Shown here one piece after another: positions 20,867-32,982 of a stretch of DNA of 64,000 nucleotides. The notes under the pieces were generated by a model, which was given only the letters and a program-made list of their open reading frames with translations, was not told the origin of the DNA and ran no database searches. Both the position numbers and the translations under genes were made by a program. Within the stretch, counting starts at the first letter, position 1; each line of letters opens with the position of its first letter. This DNA is from Rhyacophila brunnea. Taxonomy: Eukaryota > Arthropoda > Insecta > Trichoptera > Rhyacophilidae. Where the stretch lies: positions 186,001 to 250,000 of the forward strand of contig JAGYXB010002071.1 in assembly GCA_022495005.1 (NCBI GenBank), written 5' to 3'.

Positions 20867-21778
20867 ATCTCTGATTTTTGTTTAACATCATGCTGGCAAC
20901 ACGTCATGTTATACTGAAAATAGCTAAAATACTTAAATGAAAACAAAAAAATGTTGAAGACTTCTTCGAGGACGAGAAGTTTTTTGAAATAAATCAATAA
21001 GTATACTTACCTAGTTCCAATTTTTGTATGAGTTATGTTTACGTGCATTAAAAGTGTACGTTAAATACAAAACGAAAGTCATATTGTGTTGAGAGAATTT
21101 GAAAACTTCCTCAATTACAGGTATGAGATAGTAAGTATTTGCCTTTGTTGTAAACAGAAAATTAGGAAATTTAATGCCCGCCAATAGTTGTGCTGAAGTC
21201 ATCCGAATTGGCAAACTCGTTTTTTTCTTACTCATTATCATATATACAAGGAGGAAAAAAATCATCTACCCCACCTTTTGCAACCAAAAAGTACAGATTG
21301 ACTGGACTAAATGTGTATCTACATAAAATATTTATGTAGCTTGTGTTTTTATAAAAATATTAATTAAATTGACAATAATAGCCAAGTAGATCGATAATAT
21401 AAAACCGATGTTCAAACAAAATGAAATACAATTATTTTAAGTAGGTATTATTCAAATCTAACTTGTGTAGTTCTCAGAGCGAACGTACACAACTCAATGG
21501 TTCTCCCGAGAATAAATTAATTCCCCATTTTCCGTCGATTCTCTTTTTTTCCTGTGTAGCCTTTTCCATCCGTTTCGCATTTTGATGGAGTTATGCAGGA
21601 AGAAACCATTCCACAAAATAGAATTTTAGAGTGAATCTGTATTATGCGGTTAATTGTTCTTGGAAAAAAATATATAGAATTAGGTGCCCATGCGAATTTC
21701 TCTATTTAGTTAAGAAATCTATTAAAACCTAAAGAAATACATATGTGGGAGTCATGGTGTTGTGGCTGAAGAAGTCGA
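20867..21778. other. Unassigned spacer
   Basis: AT-rich, no gene recognised. Confidence 0.35.
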
Positions 21779-21857
21779 AATTTGGTGGTTGGTCCGATGG
21801 ATGGAGGAGCGAGTTTTATTTGCAGCGTAAACAGTCGGTATAAGAGTATGTTACAAT
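21779..21857 (+). repeat. Direct repeat, unit 1
   Basis: About 79 bases (TTGGTGGTTGG, GGAGGAGCGAGTTTT, ATTTGCAGCGTAAACAGTCG, TATGTTACAA) match 22429-22508 at roughly 85% by eye. The family is unknown to me. Confidence 0.7.
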
Positions 21858-22428
21858 ACTTATCGTTTATATATATATAGTTTTTCTTATGTCATTTGCA
21901 TAAAGTAGAACAAAAAAGACATAGCTAATATGCCAATCGTATTGTGTGTGCCAGGCTTAGATTGTAGATGTATATTATATAGTTTTTTTCCTCAGTTATA
22001 TACAAACTATTAATGATTATTTGAAAACATTCACCAATACCTTCACTAACTGGAAGTTTCTAGCCTTCTGTCATTTCTGTTTCTTTCGTGTGAATACAAA
22101 TCTTTTATTAAAACATTTACCACTATGGATTATCTCATGGAGCAAGCAAGGAAAACAAAACAATTGGTAGTCATTCGTCATCGCATCCTTTAATAAATCA
22201 ATTTTATTTTGACTGTTGTTTCACTTTTAATATACCTACATATTCATTATCTCTCCATAATATAATCTATGATTATTAATGCGCCGCTCTGGTTGGGATC
22301 AAAATCCTTTCTATTCCACTTGTAAGTAAGCAATTGCATATTAAAGATTTTCCAACAGTACTTTAGCAGGTCTGATTGTAAAAGGATGAGACCATTGTAT
22401 GAGGGGACCAGGAATTGAGATGAAAGTC

Positions 22429-22508
22429 GGATTGGTGGTTGCTCCAATGAACGGAGGAGCGAGTTTTTATTGCAGCATAAACAGTCGGTACGCGAGCTAT
22501 GTTACAAG
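22429..22508 (+). repeat. Direct repeat, unit 2, interrupted by a hAT element
   Basis: Second copy of the 21779 repeat (GGAGGAGCGAGTTTTTATTG, CAGCATAAACAGTCGGTA), cut at GTTACAAG by the insertion at 22509. Sequence resuming at 23188 starts with the target copy GTTAGAAG. Confidence 0.7.
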
Positions 22509-23187
22509 TAGGGATTGCAATACCGAATGAATATTTCAATACCGGTATTTCTTATTGAATACCGGTATAATACTGCTATCGATCAAAACATATTATAGAC
22601 AAAAAGAAGTTCCTATCAATAAATATAGCTGTTGAAATCTATTTGAAACACTATTTTATAGCAACATAAAGTACATACTTACATTTATTATGTTGACCTT
22701 TATAAATATTTAATATATAATATTTTAGAACTGCTAGAATTTTTACAAATAATATAAGTTCAGGTACAGGAAAATCTCTCTCTCATTCAACGTTTGTTGG
22801 GTCTTATATATCAACGATAGATCAATAGTTATAGAATAATTGGAAATATTTGCCACGGATGTTTTCTTTTTCGAAATATGTTAATTTCTCGCGACAATTC
22901 CATAAATATCTTTGAAGGATTTTCTTTTAAGTATTGTTATTTAACTTTGCTGGTTTTAATCAATATATTTGTATTTATTCAGCATTAATCTTATAAATTA
23001 AATTTATTATGCAATATAGTAGTACCTACATAGTGAACAAAATAACATGTAATTCATTTTCGAAAAACATAAACGTGTATGCTTTCTACCGAAAATACCG
23101 ATATTTTGGATTTTTGAAACCGGTATTTCGGTATCGATGAATAATTGAATACCGGTGTTTGTTGAAATACCGGTATTGAAATCCCTA
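22509..23187. mobile_element. hAT-type MITE, family E
   Basis: 679 bp with inverted ends TAGGGATTGCAATACCG and TAGGGATTTCAATACCG, followed by arrays of AATACCGGTATT motifs on both sides. The flanking 8-mers GTTACAAG (22501-22508) and GTTAGAAG (23188-23195) differ by one base. The interior is AT-rich without a frame. Many ACCGGT palindromes near both ends could be multiple transposase-binding sites. Confidence 0.85.
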
Positions 23188-23316
23188 GTTAGAAGGAGAT
23201 ATGTTACTGGTCCAAGGCCCGATGTATGAGATGCTGTGCGGGGTAATACAGAGACTGACATTTGACTGACACGAAGGTCTGTTCGAATTGAGATTAATTC
23301 TTCTTCTTCCACGGCG

Positions 23317-23532
23317 CTACATCCCGGGGTGGGATTTGGCCTTCTCCACAACCGCTCTCCACTCACTCCTGTCTCTCGCTATACTTCTCCAGTTACCGGG
23401 TCTTCCTATATGAAGCCAGTCCACTTCTACGGCGTCAGCCCATCTCCTTCTTGGACGGCCTCTGGGTCTCTTCCGTTGGGGTAACCACTTCGTCATGATC
23501 CTTGGCGCTCTAACTTCAAGCATTTTCTCCAC
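23317..23532 (-). pseudogene. LINE L2 C-terminal tail
   Basis: Frame with RAPRIMTKWLPQRKRPRGRP, RRRWADAVEVDWLHI and ARDRSEWRAVVEKAKSHPGM, then TAG. It is separated from the preceding RT frame by an in-frame TAA before RLRWAGHVEK, at the same site as in the truncated copy at 15892. Confidence 0.85.
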
Positions 23533-23553
23533 ATGTCCCGCCCATCGTAGTCT

Positions 23554-24960
23554 TTAGTAGTATCTTATGATTGTTTGCTGTTCAATCAGCTCTTCCAACT
23601 CGTGGCTCATTTTCATTCTGTAGTTCCCATTTTCCAACGTGGGTCCAAAGATTTTACGGAGTATTTTGCGCTCGAAGACAGCTAATTTGTTTTCCTCGTT
23701 TTGAGTTAAACACCAAGTCTCACAGCCATAAGTGACCGCTGGCCTTATAATTGTTTTATAAATTAGAAGTTTACTTCTTCGGCCTAGAATTTTTGACTCC
23801 ACCAGTCGCTTGCAGGCATGCCAGCATTTATTCCCGGAGATAATGCGGATTTTTATCTCCTTTGCTGTCTTATTTTGGGTATTTAGGCTGGGTCCGAGAT
23901 ACGTGAACTTGTCCACCCCTTCATATGCATGCTGTCATTTGTCTATATTCTGCAGTGGTACCTGATTGCGTGTGCTGACCATATACTTAGTTTTTGACTG
24001 GTTTATTTGCAGCCCAGCGTTTTTTGCTTTTATTTTCATAGTGCCACCACGGTCGATCATCCTCCGTTTGGATCTGCTTGTAATTACTATGTCGTCAGCA
24101 TAAGCGCACATCTGCGTTGTACTGTTATCTACCCATCCTCTTATGTTGGTTTCACGAGCTGTGGATTCCACCACAAGGTTAAATACCATAGTAGATAGCG
24201 CATCCCCATGTCTCACACCTGATTCGATTTTGAAGCTTTCAGTTTGCTCATTTTGCACAGTGACAACTGCTTGAGTATCCGTCAGTGTGATCTATATTAG
24301 CCTTACTAGTTTTAAGGGAATTACCAGTATTTTTAGGCTTTGCAGCATCTTATCCCTATTCACGCTGTCGAAAGCTTGTTTAAAATCAATAAATAGGTGG
24401 TGGAGTGTAAGGTTGTATTCGTGTGCTTTCTCCATAGTTTGTCTCGACATGAGATGGATGTGATCTATGGTGGATCTATTTAGTCGAAAGCCGCATTGGT
24501 ATTCTCTGAGGATTTCCTCACCATAGATCATTAACCTGCTATACAGTACAGATGAGAAAACTTTATAAGCCGTGTTTAGAATTGTGATCCCTCTGTAGTT
24601 ATCGCACATTGTTTTGTCTCCCTTTTTCAGAACAGGCACGATTATATCCATCTTCCATTCCTCAGGTAGAATTTCTTTATCTCAAATATTGAGAATTATC
24701 TTGTGGATATTTGCTTTCAGTGTTGGGCCACCACTCTTTATCAGCTCGGCTGTTATCCTGTCGGTTCCAGGTGCTTTATTGTTTTTCAGCGTTCTTAATG
24801 CTCTTCTTACTTCAGGCAGAGTAGGCTCATCAATAAATTCCTCAGCAGTGTGGTACAATACTTCTTCCGTTTTCTCATAACCATTACTATAAGCTTGATT
24901 TAAAAGTGTTGTGAAATAGCCTTTCCATCTTTCCATAATATCCTCCTTTTCGGTCAGCAT
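23554..24960 (-). pseudogene. LINE L2 reverse transcriptase (frameshifted)
   Basis: Pieces in order: NNKAPGTDRITAELIKSG (24960-24682), LKKGDKTMCDNYRGITIL and FIDFKQAFDSVNRDKM (24651-24292), GVRHGDALSTMVFNL and CAYADDIVITS with the catalytic YADD at 24091-24102 (24258-23935), and YKTIIRPAVTYGCETWC (23916-23554). At least three frame changes separate them. It keeps the polymerase Asp pair but cannot be translated intact. Confidence 0.88.
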
Positions 24961-25169
24961 TTGTCCTTCACTATCATTATAGGAGTTTAATCTGGGTTGA
25001 TAGGATTTCGTTATATTTCGAAGAGTCTTCTAAAATTTTCTAGGACATTGTTTCTTCTTTGACATTCCATGTTTTGGAGTATTCTCTTGAGCATCATTCG
25101 CTTTCTCTCTCGACAGAGCTTTGTTGCAGTTTTTCTCCTTTCTTTATAAGTTTCGTAATTTTGGCGCGT

Positions 25170-26162
25170 TTACCTTTGTAGGCATTTCTTCCTTGCTTCA
25201 TTTTTTTCAAACAGTGCTTGCCTACAATCATCATCAAACCATCCTGCATCTATTTTTGCTTTTTTTTCCCCCAGAATTTCTGTGGCACTCGTGATAATAC
25301 AGTTTTTTGTATTTTCCCAGTCCATATTCACATCATCGGTTATTAAAGTCATTTTTAAGTTTGTTTCTATAGATTCCTGGTATTTATCTAAAATTTTTTC
25401 ATCCCTCAATTTTTCAGCTTTCCATTTAGTTCTTCTATGGCCTTGTTTTTTCAGTATTAAGGAGATTTTTTGTTTTAATTTTGTTCTCACCAGGAAGTGA
25501 TCAGAATCGCAATTGGCTCCTCTGTAGACGCACACATCCTCCACTGTTGTCGCTCTTCTTTTCGATATAAAAATGTGATCTATTTGGTTGCATGTATTAC
25601 TTCCAGGTATTTTCCAGGTTACTTTGTGGATATTTTTATGTTTAAACCATGTACTACTAATTATTAAATTATTTGCAGCCGCTAAAAAGCATAAACGTTC
25701 ACCATTATCGCATGTCGTTTCATGCAAACTGTGCTACCCAGCTACTTCTTTAAATGTTTCCTCTTTTCCAATTTTTGCATTGAAGTCTCCCAACATAATT
25801 AGAGCATCATGTGGGTAGACTTTTTCGCAGGCTCTATGCAGATCTTCATAGAATCTATCCTTAATTTCCTCGATCGCATCGTCAGTTGGAGAATAAACGT
25901 TGATGAACGTAATATTGAAAAGTGTACCTTTCAGCTTAAGTTTACATAATCTTTCACTAATTGGCTCAAATCCTAGTACTGCCCTGCGGATATCAGAGCT
26001 GATTAAGAACCCAGTTCCATAGCGACCCTGCGTACCTGCAGATCCACTGTAATACAAAGTGTAGTTTCTCTTGTTTATGAAACCTGCGCCCTCCCATCTT
26101 ATTTCCTGCAATGCAGTCACGCTCATTTTATACTTATGCAATTCAATTGCAACCTCCTCCAT
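25170..26162 (-). pseudogene. LINE L2 endonuclease domain (one nonsense codon)
   Basis: Frame MEEVAIELHKYKMSVTALQE, with the catalytic Glu in TALQEIRW, then GDFNAKIG, NQIDHIFIS and CDSDHFLV, the conserved apurinic-endonuclease motifs of non-LTR elements. One in-frame TAG (about 25731-25733) interrupts where relatives have Trp (EVAGW). A second stop lies upstream, where TWNVCIMV is followed by TAG, and the frame closes at 25170. Without these stops it would be continuous. Confidence 0.87.
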
Positions 26163-26395
26163 CTTGCCCGGCTACACCATAATGCATACGTTCCATGCGC
26201 CACGTTGTACATATCATCGTTTGTCCTTGGTTTATGGGGAGTACGGGGTCCAAGGCAGTTGTTTTGGTGTTCGTAATCAGGGTTTTTTTTACCGTGTTGG
26301 GTGATTAGCCCTACGACGAACCCTCCTCCTTAATCCGGGCTTGGGACCGGCCATAGCGTAGGTAGAGTCGTTCCCTGTTACTATAGGCGGAGTTA

Positions 26396-27410
26396 AATTG
26401 AGATCAATACTAAGACTAAATTATCAATTATGACTCGCTATTTATATATATGAATATTCGGTAAATTGCGAGAGTTATTGTTGATATAGTTTGCAATTGA
26501 GAAATCTGCTTGCCTCTGCATTATTGCAACTTCGAGCGTTTTTATGACCTAGCCTGAGGCAGTCGAACTCCAACGAAGAATGTCACGCGTGTAGAATATG
26601 CTGACTATAGATGGGACGATTATGCGATAGTTAAATACTCGCTAATTCTTACATTGTCAAAGTAATGCTGACAAGGTCCGAGGTCGTTGACCGCTACAGT
26701 ACTATCAATGTCTTTTTATGAAATAAGCAAGTTATAACTAAGTTATAACTAACTTATAGATATTGTTTTAAACTGTATTTCATTGTAATTGATTCATTTT
26801 ATTGACTTACATAGGTAGTCTTATTCTTATTGTTCCGTTCACAATCATATGTCGGCCACCACCAAGCTGATCTTAATTTTTTCGTTTAATCCGAAACAAT
26901 TCGGTAGAACTGTATTTGTAACAATCACAGAGATTCTTAAGGCTATACCTCAGTTGAAGCATGGTCTAAAAAGATCTTGGCTAGGCGATGCGCGGATTGT
27001 GCAAATGACGCGTGCCGAACGAAATATAATTTGTTATATAAATCCAACATGCGTCCATTTAATGTTCTGTTTATTGTTCTATTAGTAACAATAATAATAT
27101 ATTCATTGACATGTTTTCTTTTTCAAGTAAATGGGTAATGTTTTTTAGTCATCTTTACACGATTTAAGAATTAATACCCCCGTCGCCATCACGAAACAAA
27201 TTGACGTGTTCACAGCTCGACGTTTGCTCTCCGATTGCCAGCGAGTCCAAAATTTCGTCGTACCTATAGTTGAAAATTATTTGCCGTTTCACTGAAGTAC
27301 CGTCTTAAGTCATCCTCTGCCGTTTAATATTTGCCAATATATTCTTAGATAAAGAGCTGGGGGATAACTGTACTATTGTTTTTCTGTACGGTAGCAGGTT
27401 GTATAATATG
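26396..27410. other. Unassigned spacer
   Basis: AT-rich with no recognised gene. A 78-codon frame at 26849-27085 shows no motif. Confidence 0.35.
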
Positions 27411-27948
27411 CAGTAACGTCCATAGGCAAAGTGTCACCCTCAAGTAGACTTAGAATGCTGCTCCCTTTAATTTTTACTTTAAAAATTTCTGAAAATTTGT
27501 TAGGTTACTACCTGTTATTTATTTTCGGCTGCCTAAAGCAAATCTGCCAAAAATCTGTAAAATTACAATCCATCTTCTGAAAACTAGAGCACTTTCACGA
27601 AACCTACTCTCAAACGGTGGTAATTTTTAGATACGTGGATGCTTGATGCGCTGACAGGTTTAAAGGCACCATTGTAAAAAATGTGCGATAAACCGCCATC
27701 AAAATATTAAGTATTACAATTCAATAATAACTATACTGTCAGGATTATTTATGCTACAATTATTTTTTAAAACTAAAATGTCAATAGGTATGTACTGTAT
27801 AATGAAACAATCGTATCGTTTGCTTAATGGAAAACTCCCACTGCTCTCAACAGTTGTAATATTTGTATTCGTTACTTTATTCGCCACACTTTATAATATG
27901 CCGACCTTATGCAATGCATGACCTGCCTACCCCCACGGGACGCCACTG
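27411..27948. mobile_element. Possible diverged hAT MITE, family D
   Basis: The right end CCTACCCCCACGGGACGCCACTG is clearly family D apart from one substitution. The left end CAGTAACGTCCATAGGC is a plausible decayed match, and the spacing (538 bp) is close to the 542 bp of the 28781 copy. The 8-bp flanks do not match, so the full extent is uncertain. Confidence 0.5.
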
Positions 27949-28780
27949 TGTAAATGAGTAAAAAGTGCAACATCATTTAACGTTAAAATAAATTTATTAC
28001 TATGAATACAGATCGAAGTATCATATTATTATTATTATGACAATGTATACAAAGCGTAATATTTGAGACGGTTTTTTGTGGGTTGGTTCTTTTCTGCATA
28101 CACCCGTTTCGGATTTTAACAAGAGTCTTGCGGAAAAAGTTTTCCATCTCGCAAGTGATGGATTCGAGTGATAAAGTTCTACCACTGACTGCTTTTTACT
28201 TTTTTCCTCTCTCGTCCGAGTGACGAAAGTTTAAAGACGAGCTTTGCAGATACGCTTAAAAAAGTTTAGTATTGTAATAATTCGCAGTGACTTTAGTTCA
28301 TACAAATTAACTATAAAATTTACCATTTTTAATGCCAGGAAAATTTTAGAAAGGACACAGTAAAGTTGTCGTCCAACAGTTTTAAAAATAAGTAATTTAA
28401 GCAATACAAAAATTATGAAAATTGTGAAAACTTGTCAAATACACGTGTTCTCTAAGTTTGTAGTTTCATAATATTATGAAAACAATAAATAATGTTTCAG
28501 AAAAATACACGATCTTAGTGGCATCTGACAGGTGTGAAATAAAATATTTAATATCAAATTTACTTATTTCACTCATGGACCAAATACAGTGTCGGTACCA
28601 CGATTATAAAATTGACATTAACATGACTGGTGTACAATGGCGATGAAAAAATGTTGCTAATTGCCAGACGTAATATGCCAACTATGGTGAGATAACTCGT
28701 TCATGGCATTTAGAGTATTGCTAGATGCAACCCGCTACGGAGTTCAGAAAGTCCATAGTTAGCCATCGCTTCTCAAGACC
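27949..28780. other. Unassigned spacer
   Basis: No gene recognised. Confidence 0.35.
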
Positions 28781-29322
28781 CAATGACGTCCCTAAACAAA
28801 ATGCCGCCACATTTTTTTATACAGTACTTTTTATCATCCTTTCATGACTTCAATATCTAAGAATTGTGTTGTATGGATACATTACTGACAGGATATAGTT
28901 ATAACACTGAATCTAATTTAAATGTCATCTCTGCTTCAATAGACAATATTGCGAGTCTACGGTTTCAGAAAGGTACATTTAAAAATGCACCTGACAGCTT
29001 CCAAAACTCGCGAGCGACTGGCAAACATATTTGGATAAATTTAAAATTAGGTATGCACGTGTCATTGCTATTCACCAATAACATGACGTCCAAGGACAAC
29101 GGACAAAAAATAAAGCCCTGTTAAAACTTTTATAGTATCTACCTAATTAATATGTTTTTTCCAACCAGTGAACTGAATTTTTTAATGGAAAGGTATTTCC
29201 GCTATTATTAAGTTTAGGTAGCTTTCTATGTATACCTAATGATTCTCCTCGATTTGCCGCCCTTTGGGTAACTGCCGCCCCCAAGCGACGCTTAATCTGC
29301 TAACCCCCACGGGACGTCACTG
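28781..29322. mobile_element. hAT-type MITE, family D, longest clear copy
   Basis: 542 bp with ends CAATGACGTCCCTAAAC and CCCCACGGGACGTCACTG. Flanks TCAAGACC (28773-28780) and TCGAGACC (29323-29330) match at 7 of 8 bases. It contains the blocks of the 405-bp copy plus about 140 extra central bases, so the shorter copies look like internal deletions. The 86-codon frame inside has no transposase signature. Confidence 0.88.
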
Positions 29323-30305
29323 TCGAGACCCTTCAAACCCGGGTCTACAGTAAACAGTTATATTTACTGGTGGGAAGTTCAATTATTACGAGTCGTTGCG
29401 ATCTGTTGCACACACAACTGCAACCACTATATAATTTATTATCATGTTAATTTAACCATTGTATTGATTCCATATTAGGTAGAACGTAGTTATATCCAAT
29501 AGATTAGGAATACGATTAAAATATCAAAGTCAGATTTTATTTAAGTACATTCATATAATATTGTTATCAGTGTATTGCGGATATTATGGGAGGTTTATTT
29601 ATTAACAACGGTATGATACCATGTAAAATGGACTTTGCCATGGTTAACGCCTGCTAGATCAGCACCACAGAACAGATAATAAATAGAATACCGAAAAGCT
29701 ATATTCAATACGCCGCATCTTGATGCAGTGTGTGTGAATGTGTGAGTGTCCTACGAAAATGAAGCACGCATTACGCACGTGCAATAGTGTGTGTAATACA
29801 CCAACATTAAATGAGCATAAATGCATAAACCGAGAGCAATTTTCAGTATTCGACGTAAAACGTATTCTTGACACGTGTGTAAGTTTAACCCGGATTCTTC
29901 CTTACTCGAGTAGGTTACCTGCTATCGCCATACCCGTGATGTATTTCAGTTCCCATTATTTCTGAGTTCTCTGATCAACACGTTGATGGCATCGAACTTT
30001 AATACATAGTCCTCACCAAGGTACATCTGCGCATGAACATAGTGTAGGAACTGTTAATTTGTATAATAACATTTAAAAGGTTTTGGTAAGGTTCATTATT
30101 TTCATGACCGTCACGGCACGGCAACTGTCACGGTTGGAAAATATGACGTGCAATATATTGACAAACAAGTAAAATTACGTCCATATTTGGGGGAAAATTT
30201 TAGTGTTTCATCGGAAGTAGCAACAAGTGGTTGATTAAGACCAAAATAGATTTAATTTGATAACAAAAATACAGACGTGGCTTCCAAACAGCGCTTACAG
30301 AACAT
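29323..30305. other. Unassigned spacer upstream of RTE
   Basis: No gene recognised. May include the unrecognised 5' leader of the RTE element that follows. Confidence 0.35.
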
Positions 30306-31487
30306 TTGTATAATAATTTATGCACGCACATATCTACTCATCTTGGTTTGGGACGTAGCATATGTTTAAAATTGCATATCGTCCACACACCAACCCGTCT
30401 GGACAGCGTGGTGTGTTATGTCCAAAACCTTCATATGAAAACAAAAACTTCTAGAACCCGGCCCTCATTCTCCGGAGGCCAACCTGATACTGATCACGGC
30501 AGCGATCAGCGAAGGAAGGCAGAGGGTGCTAAAAATCCCCGGAGACCCGGAAAAGGCTGCCAACAGATGACCATTGCTACATATAACGCAAGAACATTGT
30601 CCAGCGATGCCAAACTTGTAGAGTTTCAAGAAGAGCTCCGGAATATCCACTGGGATGTTGTCGGACTCAGCGAAGTAAGGCGTAAAGGTGAGAGTATTAT
30701 TACTTTACAAAGCGGACATGTGCTGTACTCCAAAGGAACCGATGAAGGACGCACGAGCGGTGTTGGATTTGTTGTCAACAAAGCCTGGAGGGACCGCATA
30801 GTCGAGTTCAACTGCATTTCTGACAGGGTCGCAAGCGTGATACTTAAAATCAATGCTAGGTACCGCATTCAGATTTTGCAAGTATATGCTCCGACACAGA
30901 GCTATCCTGATGAAAAAGTGGAAGAGTTTTACGAGGAAATAACATCCTTGAAAAATAAAAGTAAATGCCACTTCAACATCATAATGGGAGATTTCAATGC
31001 ACGTATTGGATCATACCAAAGAGATGACGTAGCGGTCGGACATTTCGGACATGGCTCAAGGGATGGTAGAGGGGACATGCTTGTGGAGTTTGCTGAAACC
31101 AACAATCTTCACATCATGAATTCCTTTTTTCAACATAAACCTACACGTAAATGGACGTGGAGAAGCCCGACAGGAAGGACCAGCGAAATCGATTACATCC
31201 TCACTGACAGAAAATATACATTTTTAAACTGTAAGGTGATCAATCAGTTTAACACCGGCAGTGATCACCGGATGGTGAGATGTAAGATAAGATTGAACGT
31301 CAAATCAGAAAGATCCAAACTGCAGAAGAAGTCAAATGCTCGCGTATACCTGCAGAACAATACTGAATTCCAAAATGAACTCAAAAATGCACTATCGGCT
31401 TTCTTAGATGAGAACGAAACCGTTTCCCTATCCAACGCGGAGGATATAACGAATATTATTCTACAATGTGCAGAAAAACAGGCGTAA
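30306..31487 (+). CDS. RTE endonuclease open frame (APE domain)
   Basis: 393 codons, the longest open frame in the window. Endonuclease motifs: IATYNARTL, VVGLSEVR (metal-binding Glu), GDFNARIG, WTWRSPTGRTSEIDYIL and GSDHRMVRCKI (catalytic His). The domain starts near residue 88; the first ~80 residues have no recognised similarity and may be untranslated leader that happens to be open. It ends at CAEKQA and the polyprotein continues in another frame from 31466. Intact as an endonuclease domain although the element is broken. Confidence 0.85.
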   Translation: MYNNLCTHISTHLGLGRSICLKLHIVHTPTRLDSVVCYVQNLHMKTKTSRTRPSFSGGQPDTDHGSDQRRKAEGAKNPRRPGKGCQQMTIATYNARTLSSDAKLVEFQEELRNIHWDVVGLSEVRRKGESIITLQSGHVLYSKGTDEGRTSGVGFVVNKAWRDRIVEFNCISDRVASVILKINARYRIQILQVYAPTQSYPDEKVEEFYEEITSLKNKSKCHFNIIMGDFNARIGSYQRDDVAVGHFGHGSRDGRGDMLVEFAETNNLHIMNSFFQHKPTRKWTWRSPTGRTSEIDYILTDRKYTFLNCKVINQFNTGSDHRMVRCKIRLNVKSERSKLQKKSNARVYLQNNTEFQNELKNALSAFLDENETVSLSNAEDITNIILQCAEKQA

Positions 31488-32982
31488 AAAGCTCAGAAGT
31501 TACACCTTCCACCAAGCTTTCGAAGGCAACATTGAATCTTATGGAGCAGAGAAGGAAAACCAAGAGCGATAGACAGGCGCAAAACGATATGGAGTTTTCA
31601 TCACTTTGCAAAACCCTCCGAAGGAAGATTAGAGAAGACCTTCGTAAATTCAATGTAAACCTCATACAAGCAATTGTGAAAGCAGGCAGAAGTTTAAACA
31701 AAAACAAGCAATGCTTGTCGATAGGAAAACGTCAAATCACAGCACTAAAAGCAAAAGATGGTTCTATCGTCAGAAATTGGGAACACTTGTTAAGCCGAGT
31801 TGAAGAGTTCTACAGCGATCTCTACAGTGATGACACTGACAATACGACTATAGACTTAGATCTTCAGAGAAATGGAAATTCGGAAGACCATACTCCCGAA
31901 ATTACATCCTGGGAAGTAACCCATGCTTTAAATTACATGAAAAGTGGGAAAGCCCCCGGGAAGACGGTTTAACGATAGATATCCTCAAAAAAGCAGGAAA
32001 GGATGCAAATGAAGTACTTGCACAATTGTTCACAGCCTGCATATGCAAAGAGGATGTCCCAGAGGTATGGAAAAATGCCAGCATTGTCATTCTTCACAAA
32101 AAAGGTGACAGAGAAGACCTAGCAAATTATCGTCCAATAAGTCTACTCCCTATTCTCTACAAGACGTTCACAAAAATTCTCTCAAACCGTCTGCAAAATG
32201 TACTAGACGAGAACCAACCGAGAGAACAAGCCGGATTTAGAGGAGGATACAGCACTATGGACCATATCCAAGTCGTCAGAGAAATCATAGAGCGGTACCA
32301 GGAATACAAACTGCCACTATGCATGGGTTTTATAGACTATGAGAAGGCGTTTGATTCGATAAAGAAATGTTCAATACTCGACGCACTCAGAAAACAAGGA
32401 ATCCCTGGACGCTATATAAATATTTTCAATAATATATACAGTAGCGCAACAGCATCTGTAAATCTCCATAAACCATCGCGCAGATTTCCTATCAGCAAAG
32501 GAGTCCGACAAGGTGATACAATCTCACCTAAACTATTTACAGCTACCCTTGAAGACTTATTCAGGCAACTTGACTGGAATGACAAAGGGATCCCCATAAA
32601 TGGAGAATACCTGAGTCATCTGCGCTTTGCCGATGACATAGTAATTTTCTCGCAAGACTCAGAAGACCTCCAAAGCAGAATGCAGGAACTCGCTGAAGTA
32701 AGCAACAAAGTAGGTTTGAAAATAAATGTAACAAAGACGAAAGTCATGTTCAACTGCTTTGCGGGCCAAAAAGAGATCCTCATCAATGGCACTCAGCTCG
32801 AACAGGTGAAAAGCTACATCTATCTGGGACAACAAGTGTCTATAGATGGATGTATATTTGATGAAATTGTTCGCAGAGTAAAGCTAGGCTGGAGTGCTTT
32901 TGGCCGCCTGAATAATGTCTTCAAAAGTGACCTTCCACTGTGCCTAAAGCGCAAAGTGTTCAACCAGTGTGTGCTTCCGTGA
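31466..32982 (+). pseudogene. RTE reverse transcriptase, frameshifted
   Basis: Frame 31466-31972 (linker to MKSGKAPGK) is joined to the following frame by loss of one G at about 31960, where relatives read GKAPGEDG. The next frame holds LHKKGDREDLANYRPISLLP, GFRGGYSTMDHI, GFIDYEKAFDSIKK, GVRQGDTISPKLF, LRFADDIVIFS (Asp pair at 32632-32637), GLKINVTKTKVMF and YIYLGQQVS. A one-base loss at 32979 ends it at VLP, after which VITYACETWTLSK continues in the third frame. Confidence 0.92.

Larger units (their letters stand above)
23298..26395 (-). mobile_element. LINE family L2, near full-length but broken, APE + RT
   Basis: A roughly 3.1-kb non-LTR element on the minus strand. In order: a 5' leader of ~190 bp, apurinic-type endonuclease (26205-25500), linker, reverse transcriptase (24960-23950), post-RT region, GRPRRRW basic motif, and a 3' (GAA)n tail at 23298-23308. 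The right boundary is an estimate: leader sequence is recognisable to about 26395 but no target duplication was found. Layout and length fit the RTE-like single-polyprotein group; exact clade uncertain. Multiple stops and frameshifts disable it. Confidence 0.9.
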
